Shown here one piece after another: positions 56,553 through 64,000 of a DNA stretch of 64,000 nucleotides (positions are counted from its first letter, which is position 1; the number at the start of each line of letters is the position of its first letter). Both the position numbers and the translations under genes were made by a program. The DNA is taken from assembly GCA_918026815.1 (NCBI GenBank), contig CAKJVC010000088.1:2010646-2074645 (forward strand), read 5' to 3'. The stretch is from Chalara sp. BL73. Its lineage: Eukaryota > Ascomycota > Leotiomycetes > Helotiales. The notes below the pieces were generated by a model. That model did no database searches, was not told where the DNA came from, and saw only the letters and a program-made list of their open reading frames with translations.

Positions 56553-59500
56553 ATGTATAAAAGTACTTATCGAGTTTAAAGTCGCTTAAAGTTAAATCAA
56601 GCCGAAGTTCAGGCAGAAACCAGCAACATAAACGACTTTAAGTACAATTCGGACTACCAGGTGTTGTTTTGCAAAAGCATAAAACAAGTATTAAAAAGAA
56701 AAGCATCTAAAAATGCTTATAAATTAAAAACAAAAAAAGCGACAGTCGATTTTAAACCAGTATGCTTCGCTAGTTAGACTGGACCCCAAAATGTTCGACT
56801 ACCACTATATAATTGCGCTCCGTTTAACGCACTAAAAAGCCATTAAAAAGTTAGTAGTGTTCTGATTCCAGCTGTAGTCACATATCTGTTAATTACAAAT
56901 CTATACGTAGACATTGCAATAAAAAGCATAATTAGCAAGTAACAAAAGCCGAGCCAACCTATTAAACCAGAGTTTAGAATACAAACGTTTTTTAGCGTTA
57001 GATTTCAGCGATACTTTATCGTAGCTAGCAAAAAAGCCAAAAAAGCAGAATTGAAAAAATAACGAAAATACACTGTTACGAAATTAGCTGCACCGGGAAT
57101 TCGATGACGCAAACGAGCAAAACCGGAAAAAATTCGAAATTGCAGACTTAAAAACCGAAAAAAGTAACAATACTAGTTAGTAGAACTTTGTGCAATAGCG
57201 ACTACATTTCGGCAGCCGCAACATCAAACGTATTGCTTATACAAATAAGTTACTCGACCGAAAAAATAAGCAATTGCAACGTACTAGCGATATTATTAAT
57301 CTGATAATCAAGCAAGCAGTCGAAAAGTTAAGTAGCTTACGACGACACTCCGTATTAGTTACGAACGGCGAATTCGACCGAGCGAGTAAAAAACCGTCCT
57401 ATAGTACGTTTGCAAAATAAGAATAGTTTAAATCGTTATATTGCTTATTTTCGGCGATTTGCGTGCTATTTGTTGCGTGTGTACGTAGCGCAAAAAAAAA
57501 ATGCGTGAAAGCGGCGAATCCGACAGCGAAAGCAAAAATCGATACACAATAATAAAATGATTTTGTTAGTAAAATTAAAAGTAAAAAAAGTGAAACTCCG
57601 CAGACTGCAAATAGTAAAGAAATTGATGTAATAAAAACTGCTGCGAATTAACTAAATTTAACTTAGAGCAGAAAAAACAGCTAGAAAAAATAGTGAAGTT
57701 ACTCGAACTGGAAAAAAACGACAGTATTTAAACCCAAAAATAAGTAGACTTTTAATATCGATAATTCTGCAAAGTCTAAAAAGTATAACCGATTTAATAG
57801 TCTCGTTATTCATTTTGCCGCAGTTTTAAGCATTGTAAAAAAAGAACTGTTTAAAACGTAGCGATAAGTATTCGTATATGCTTGCTAGTTTTATGTATTG
57901 TGTCCGCGTTTTGTTTGTCGAGTATACACTGCCAGCAGCTACTAAAAAAGCAAACGGCTAACGACATTAATCGTTTTCTTGCGTTGCGGAAAAAGTATTT
58001 TGTTGTTAAAAGCTATAGCTTATGCAGCTTTCTAATTAAAATGCTTAAATATAGCAAAACTATAAGCATGCAAAAAATCAACTAACCCAGCATTACTTAA
58101 ACTCGGTCGGAAACGAATCGACCGAATAGAAATATTTTAAAGTTCTATAAAAAGCTATTGCCAATTCGGCGGTTTAAAGATTCAATCCATAATATAATCC
58201 GTAAAGCTGAAAATATTTTATAAAGGATTTTATGTAAGTTAGTCAAAAAAGACCGCTTTAAAATTGATTTAAACAAAATCCAAAATGATTTATTATTAGC
58301 CATACAAAAAGCTTTATAAGTAATAAATAAAGCTAATAAAATAAAAAAAGCAGCAATAAATAATAAATCAAATACTGAAAGCCTTCAAAAACCAGCAGTT
58401 ATAAAATCGGAAAAAAACACATAGCGTATAACCAGAGTTCGCGAGTATCGACAACTGCAGAAACGTCTAAAAATTAATGCTTATACTGAAACATACGACT
58501 AGTAGTCCGCCCGCTCGAAAAAAAAATCACTCCGATTCCGATTCCTTAACGAGCTACTTTAAAAGCGAAATATCTATGTGATTAGCGGCCGAATAGTATA
58601 TGTCACGCGGTATTATAAGTTTCAGGCACTTTTTAGCGTGCTTAAAGTTATTCTACGATTTCTTTTATAGCGAGTAGCACAGATTTGAGCTATGTATTTT
58701 GCTTGCGTGCAGCTATTTTCAAAAACACTCGACCAGAAAACTAATAAACTTCCTCGAAGTAACCATTTGTAGTATAATAAAAATAGCTCATAAACCCGTA
58801 AGCAGTTAACTAAAGTGTTAACGCAAAAAACTGCTATTCGATTAAAAGTCCGGTTAACTACGCAAGATTATCGGAACGTAGCTATTAAAATAAGCCGTAA
58901 ATATATCGGCGCAAAGTTTATAAAAAATCAACCTATAACCGAAAACATGCTATATAAAAACACAAATATAGTTGTAAGTACGGTTGATTTTACTGCTGCT
59001 TATAAAAAAAAGATTGCTGAGCGATATAGAGTTCGTAGTAATATTATTCGGAATTTAAATAACGAAAGCATTCGGATCTTTAAAGCTATTAGTTCGCAGT
59101 AGCATCAGCTATTAAAGCTCGACAGTAAACGACTATTTCTATTAACTAAGTACTAACGGAAACTGTTTTATAAAACGCTTTCGCTTAGTTTTATTCGAAA
59201 AAGTCGAGATTTCTACTCGGCCAACCGCAGCTAGTAGTTTAAACGCCGCCGGTATTCAGTAGCTTTTCGGCGAAACTACTTCTTTCACCCAGTTTATATC
59301 TGGCGGGAAATATATTACTAGCACCGAGGAGTATAGCTTTCCTCAGCCGGCTACGATTTAAATTAGCAAGCACTAGCGTGCTACTACTTAATACTGTCTC
59401 CGTGTATTCAGCAGCCGAGATTTATAAAGACTCAAAAAGTGCTTAATCAAAAAAGCCCAATTTCCGTTCGAACGAACAAAAGCGGCAGTTTTCGCTGCGC

Positions 59501-61626
59501 TTAATCAACAGACCCTATTAATTGTCGTGTTGCCTACCGGTAAAAAAAAGCTTGACATTCACGGTTCCAGCAGTACTACGAAATCCCGGAGTCAGCATTG
59601 TTGTAGCACTATTCAATGCACTCGAACGAAACTACGTTCGGCGTTTGCGGCTTACAAATATCTAGCATTTTGTTTAGCACTATAGAAAAGCCGGGTATGC
59701 TCCTGTAGTTGTAGTCAGCGCTAACCGGGCTGCATCGACAGATTTCATCACGTACAGAACTATATTGCGAAAACGAAAGCTGCTACGTTGTGCTGTATTC
59801 GATAAATGTCATTTTTCATTTACAGCTAGTAACTACCGACTTAAGCTTCGACAGCTCGGTTATCTTCAAGTGCTGCGGTGTTTCATGATCTTGCTGACAG
59901 CAACACTTCCCTTTAGCCGACTTAATAAGTTGCGCGACGTAATGCATATTTCGGACTTTCGTCTTATTCGCATACGTACAGTTCGCCCGAATATTCGATA
60001 TTCGGTCCGACGATGTCTCAATTAAAGTACACTGAAAGTAGTCCGCGAAATAGCACGATTGCGCAAGCTTGCGAAAAAAGAACGAAAGATTTTTATTGTA
60101 CTAGTCGAAACCGAACCGAAAAAGTAAAACAGATTTTAAAATGTCTATTTTACTATTCACTTGTCGATAAGAAAAATACAGGTCGAAAAGTAGTTGCAGC
60201 AAAAAGTTTATTGCCGCTACTGAAGCACTCGAAACGGGCGAAAACTACTCCGGAATTGTATATATTGTGCATATCGGGGTTCCGTATGGCATAATTAATT
60301 TTGCGCAAAAAACTGAGCGTAGCAGTCGTGCCGAGAAAATGTCGATTCGATTATTTTACTAGAAAACTCGGAATATTAGCAGCTTGTGCAACAAAATGCC
60401 GCTGCGCTGACGGTAAACGAGCTAGCAATGCAACGATTTATTTAAACGCGCGACTGCCGACAGTTTGCTATAAACGAATATCTCGACGAAAACGAGTAAA
60501 CTTGTAAAAAGTCGGTAACCGGCTGTGCGATTGCTGCGGCGGTAAAATTTCAAATTGGACTGCCAGCCAGGTTCAGACCGCTCGCGAACTGCAGCAATTT
60601 AAAAACCAGATAAACAAAGTTCAGCGACACTGTAGATTTTGTTAAACGATGTATAGTTCCACGAGCGCACAATATGCAACTAATACGTGCAGCAAAACCG
60701 ACGAGCTGAATATTGAGCAACAAAAACTCTTACAAAATCAAATTCGACTCGATCGACGATATCGTAATTGCTAGAAGTGCAGTGTAAGCCAGCACATCTG
60801 CAAAGGAATTGAGCATCAACGAGCATGCCAGTAAAGCGAAGTTGCCGCTTGCTTGTAGCTTAGCTGGTTTTCATTTCTCGCTGCTCCAGCCGTTATAATT
60901 CGAAAAAATATTCGGGACTAACTATCAAAACATACAAAAATAGCTTAGTTTACGAGCTCGACAAAAGTTCAGAAAACGGTCGTTAGCAATAAGATATAGC
61001 TTTTTAGACTATGCTGCAGCAAAAGCAACCGGAACAACGAGGTCATACAACCGCCCGACGAAAAAAAGTAGCACGGAAGTTCTTACTGAAAAAGTAGCTC
61101 TAACTATCGCGGTAGTCCTATTAGTAACACCGGCAGCGGCAATTACGGATTGTGCTGTTAGTCAACAACTACGAGTTATTTAGTAGCTCGGTCAACATTG
61201 CATTTACTGCGAAGTTACCGAAGCGCTGCAGAGTTATCGTTTATACTAGTATCAAACGTACTTCCGGTTTAAAAGAATCGCCGATTCTTTAGAATATGCC
61301 GAGTATTTAGAATAGCAAGCCGAGATAGACCGATTCCGGCGAAGCACATACTAGTAGTACAAAAAGTCATTGCACAGTGTAGAACTCGCGATTCGCTGGA
61401 TTGTATTAGTTGTCTATATAGAAATGTAATTGTGCCGATGCTTTTTATTTTACATAGCCGTAGCTAAATCCAACAATAGCTTGCCCGGGAAAAATATCAG
61501 GTTAAGTTTAAAATTGCACAGTTGCAGCGTTAGCTTAATAAACGTAGCACTAAAAAAGAATAGCATCGGATTCGGACAGTTAAAGCATTCGATGTATACG
61601 CGATAAAGTTCCAGCGAGCGAAATAA
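56553..61626 (+). pseudogene. TLH2 (duplicate), frameshifted
   Basis: This is the duplicate of the TLH2 pseudogene, 62 bp shorter in total. The same open pieces appear (57882, 58815, 59765 and 60013) but in different frames, because A-runs are shorter. In copy 1 all pieces share one frame. The Walker A region reads LPTGKKK and then diverges (near 59533). Biological content is otherwise the same as 44849-49984. Confidence 0.9.
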
Positions 61627-63340
61627 AGCTGGTGTACAATATAAGTATCAATAAACAAAAGAATTTTATTTAGCTGTTTTAAAAAAACATATTTTTAAAA
61701 TAATCGAAACTTTAGAATTATAATTTAATTGTTAATTCAATAATTAATTTAAGAATATATGTAATTAAAGCTGATTTAGATCACACTGATAATAATATCG
61801 AACCAAATAATTGCTCCCCGAACCCGGCCGTATTAAGCGCCGAGCAAAAAAAAAGAAATGAAAATAATAAAATAAAAGATTAGTTTCCGGTAAGTATTTT
61901 GTAAATAGCGTAGAATATGTTATCGGCCGAGTATTTTATGTAGAAAAATTAGAATATAGCCCGAACCGGTCTGCATTAAGCGCGCTCGGCAAAAAGAAAT
62001 GTTTAAAAAGTATTTAATAGTTATTTTATTTATTTATTACTGTCGCCGCCGACCAGTAGCATGTTAAAAGTAAAGTTAATTAAAGAAAAAAAAAAGAAAA
62101 AAAAAAAGTTAAAAACTATTACAAAATATATTTCCCATAAGCAACCCGGACCTAGCAGCACGAAAAGCCAGTAAGCAAACCCGGCGAGCTAAAAGTAAAA
62201 GTTATTACGTTGCGAAACAGTTCAAGCAATTTAAGTTAAAAGTATTTAAAAAATAGCATGTAAATATTGCGGCGAAAAGCAAGCATTAGCATCGACACGA
62301 CAGTTTTGATTTGAATAAATTCATAAAAAAAAGAAAAAACACTAAAAACGGTAATCAAATGTTTAGAAAAGCATTTTAATTTTTCTACTGCAATTTATTC
62401 CGCAGTAAATTTAGTTTAAAAAAATTAAAATTACGCAAGTAAAAAACGTGCTAAAATTATATAATTATAACAATTAGACGCAGTCGGCAAAAGCATTTAT
62501 AAAAAGTGGAATTAGTTATGTTGTTCAAGATAGAGTCGCGTATTAAAATTCCCGGTAATTAAGCATATAATAAAGCATCGGAAAACATTTTTTTTGCAGA
62601 GTTTAAAATAGTAGTTGTTAAAATATATAGAATAGAAATAGAAAAGCTAGTAGAAAGCGGCATAAACATTAACAATCGCGAAACGGATTACGACACGTCG
62701 CACGAAAAGAAATTAATTGCTCGTAAAAAAATGATTATATCAATCACGAAGTAATATTAAGAAATATTTTAGAAAAAATAGAATTGTAAATTTGGAGTAA
62801 ATATTTGCGAAAATGCGATCGAATAAATCGCATAATGTCGGGAATAATTAAATAAGCAAAAGCTAGCGAAAAGCAAATCAAAGTAACAAACAGCAGCAAA
62901 AAAATAAAGCAAACACACGAAACAAGCATTGTTATTCGTTAATTCCGGATAGTTAAACACATTATAAATAATGCTTCGAAATATCGGTTTCCGGGATTAA
63001 AATTGTAGTTGTTGAGTTAAGTTGAAATAAAATAGAAAAAAAGAATAAAGCAACAGCAAATAGCGAACGGCAATTACGCGAAAAAATAGCTTTAAAAATC
63101 AAAAGTAATAGCATCGAAAGCAAAAGATTTCAAAAGTTTTTTTGCGCGTTTTCGATAGTGCTAATAAAGTCATTTTCAAAACAAAAGTTTTAACTATAAA
63201 GCAAAAATGTTTTAAAAATAACGAAGCAGGTTTTTTTAAACAAGTAAAATTTTTAGCAAAAAGAAGTTTTACGAGTAAACGGTTAAAGCAAAAAGGTTTA
63301 ATATATTTTAAAAAGAAAGAGTTTTTCCGAGCAAGCAGAT
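61627..63340. other. AT-rich subtelomeric DNA (duplicate)
   Basis: This is the duplicate of 49985-51700. Much of it is base-for-base identical to copy 1, including long A-runs near 62086-62107. No gene is seen. Confidence 0.5.
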
Positions 63341-63804
63341 TTTTAAGCAGCAAGTCGAGTTAAGTTTTCTAACAAGTAAGTTTTTACAGACTAGTAAGTT
63401 TTCTGAAACAAGTAAGTTTTACAACTAAGCAAAATTTTTGAAACAAGCAAGTTTTACAACTAAACAGAGTTTTTGAACTAAGTAAGTTTTTACAAACAAA
63501 AGTGTTTTTACAAACAAAAGAGTTTTAAGAAACAAACCGTTTTTACGTTTTAAAACAAAACGGTTTTGAAGTTTTGAAAAAAGCAGTTTTACAACCGGTC
63601 CAGATTTTACTACTAAAAGAGTTTTAGGTTGCCAACCCGGTTTTTACGGTTAAACGCAAGCTTAGCTTTTCGCAACCTCCCTGTACCCCGAAAAGTACTT
63701 AAAAGCGGACTCCGCGCAACCGGACGTACGTAAGCCAAAACCCCTCGCAACCCGGACCCCCGCAACCCGGACGTACTTAAAAGCGACCCCCGCAACCCGG
63801 GCCC
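63341..63804. repeat. Subterminal repeat tract (duplicate)
   Basis: This is the duplicate of 51701-52192: AAGTTTTTACAA-type array, then CGCAACCCGGAC units. Confidence 0.7.
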
Positions 63805-63873
63805 GTAAAAGTCAGGGTAAAAGTCAGGGTAAAGTCAGGGTAAAGTCAGGGTAAAGTCAGGGTAAAAGTCAGG
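63805..63873 (+). repeat. Six copies of GTAAAAGTCAGG or the 11-bp form
   Basis: Units are 12, 12, 11, 11, 11 and 12 bp. The 11-bp units have AAA instead of AAAA. It then passes through ATTAGG into the telomere. Confidence 0.93.
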
Positions 63874-63880
63874 ATTAGGA

Positions 63881-64000
63881 TTAGGGTTAGGGTTAGGGTT
63901 AGGGTTAGGGTTAGGGTTAGGGTTAGGGTTAGGGTTAGGGTTAGGGTTAGGGTTAGGGTTAGGGTTAGGGTTAGGGTTAGGGTTAGGGTTAGGGTTAGGG
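63881..64000 (+). repeat. Terminal telomere, 20 TTAGGG repeats
   Basis: 20 perfect units reach the last base of the window, G-rich strand 5' to 3' outward, as expected at a right chromosome end. Confidence 0.97.

Larger units (their letters stand above)
52388..64000 (+). repeat. Chromosome-end duplication, copy 2 (11.6 kb)
   Basis: This matches 40613-52387 end to end. Most differences are A or T runs shortened by one or a few bases. A few are other changes: a missing CTTG near 56698, a missing short segment near 52656, G-to-A at 58135, and ACGCTGAC against AGCTTGAC near 59549. The stretch 62041-63060 keeps run lengths identical to copy 1. Confidence 0.97.

Overview
This window is the right-hand end of a chromosome, or of a contig, from a filamentous ascomycete (Pezizomycotina). 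It ends in 20 perfect TTAGGG repeats (63881-64000). Genes have short (52-66 bp) GT-AG introns with CTAAC/CTAAT/CTGAT-type branch sites, and there are Zn2Cys6 regulators, fungal LTR elements and telomere-linked helicase (TLH) genes of the OrsD/DUF3505 plus helicase type. Most repeats are extremely AT-rich. Their damage is dominated by C-to-T and G-to-A change (Trp codons turned into TAG, Asp into Asn, Gly into Ser/Asn/Glu/Lys, Cys/His into Tyr), the signature of repeat-induced point mutation (RIP). No species can be named from the sequence.

Layout. 1-18.3 kb is a nest of mutated retroelements: a 10.6 kb Ty3/Gypsy element with 310-bp LTRs, and a 6.1 kb element with 174/175-bp LTRs and a TTTAG target duplication, which sits inside a copy of a third repeat (R1). 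18.3-19.1 kb holds a gag fragment behind a block of short palindromes. 19.4-30.2 kb is an island of normal base composition. It carries an NmrA-like reductase gene with one in-frame stop, an intact six-exon DHA2-type MFS exporter, an intact AflR-like Zn2Cys6 regulator and an intact second Zn2Cys6 regulator. Scattered between them are a solo LTR, three small inverted-repeat elements and two dead DNA transposases. The gene set looks like the edge or remnant of a secondary-metabolite cluster (export, regulation, tailoring reductase), but no backbone synthase is present. 30.8-36 kb holds an ankyrin pseudogene, LTR fragments, palindromes, AT-rich decayed DNA and a sharply GC-rich block.

36-64 kb is subtelomere: decayed helicase gene TLH1 (about 37.6-41.9 kb), a decayed hAT transposase on the other strand (42.2-43.1 kb), decayed helicase gene TLH2 (44.8-50.0 kb), then subterminal repeats and a TTAGGG array at 52272. 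The array does not end the sequence. At 52388 it joins directly to the middle of TLH1, and the whole segment 40613-52387 is repeated to the true end. This second copy is almost identical but has many shorter A/T runs. In the first copy both helicase pseudogenes keep one reading frame over 4-5 kb; in the second copy TLH2 is frameshifted many times. The structure is therefore either a real tandem duplication of a chromosome end with an interstitial telomere, or an assembly artefact. This is the main thing to resolve.

No bacterial features, CRISPR arrays, rRNA or tRNA genes were seen. All positions come from reading the sequence; nothing was searched against a database.
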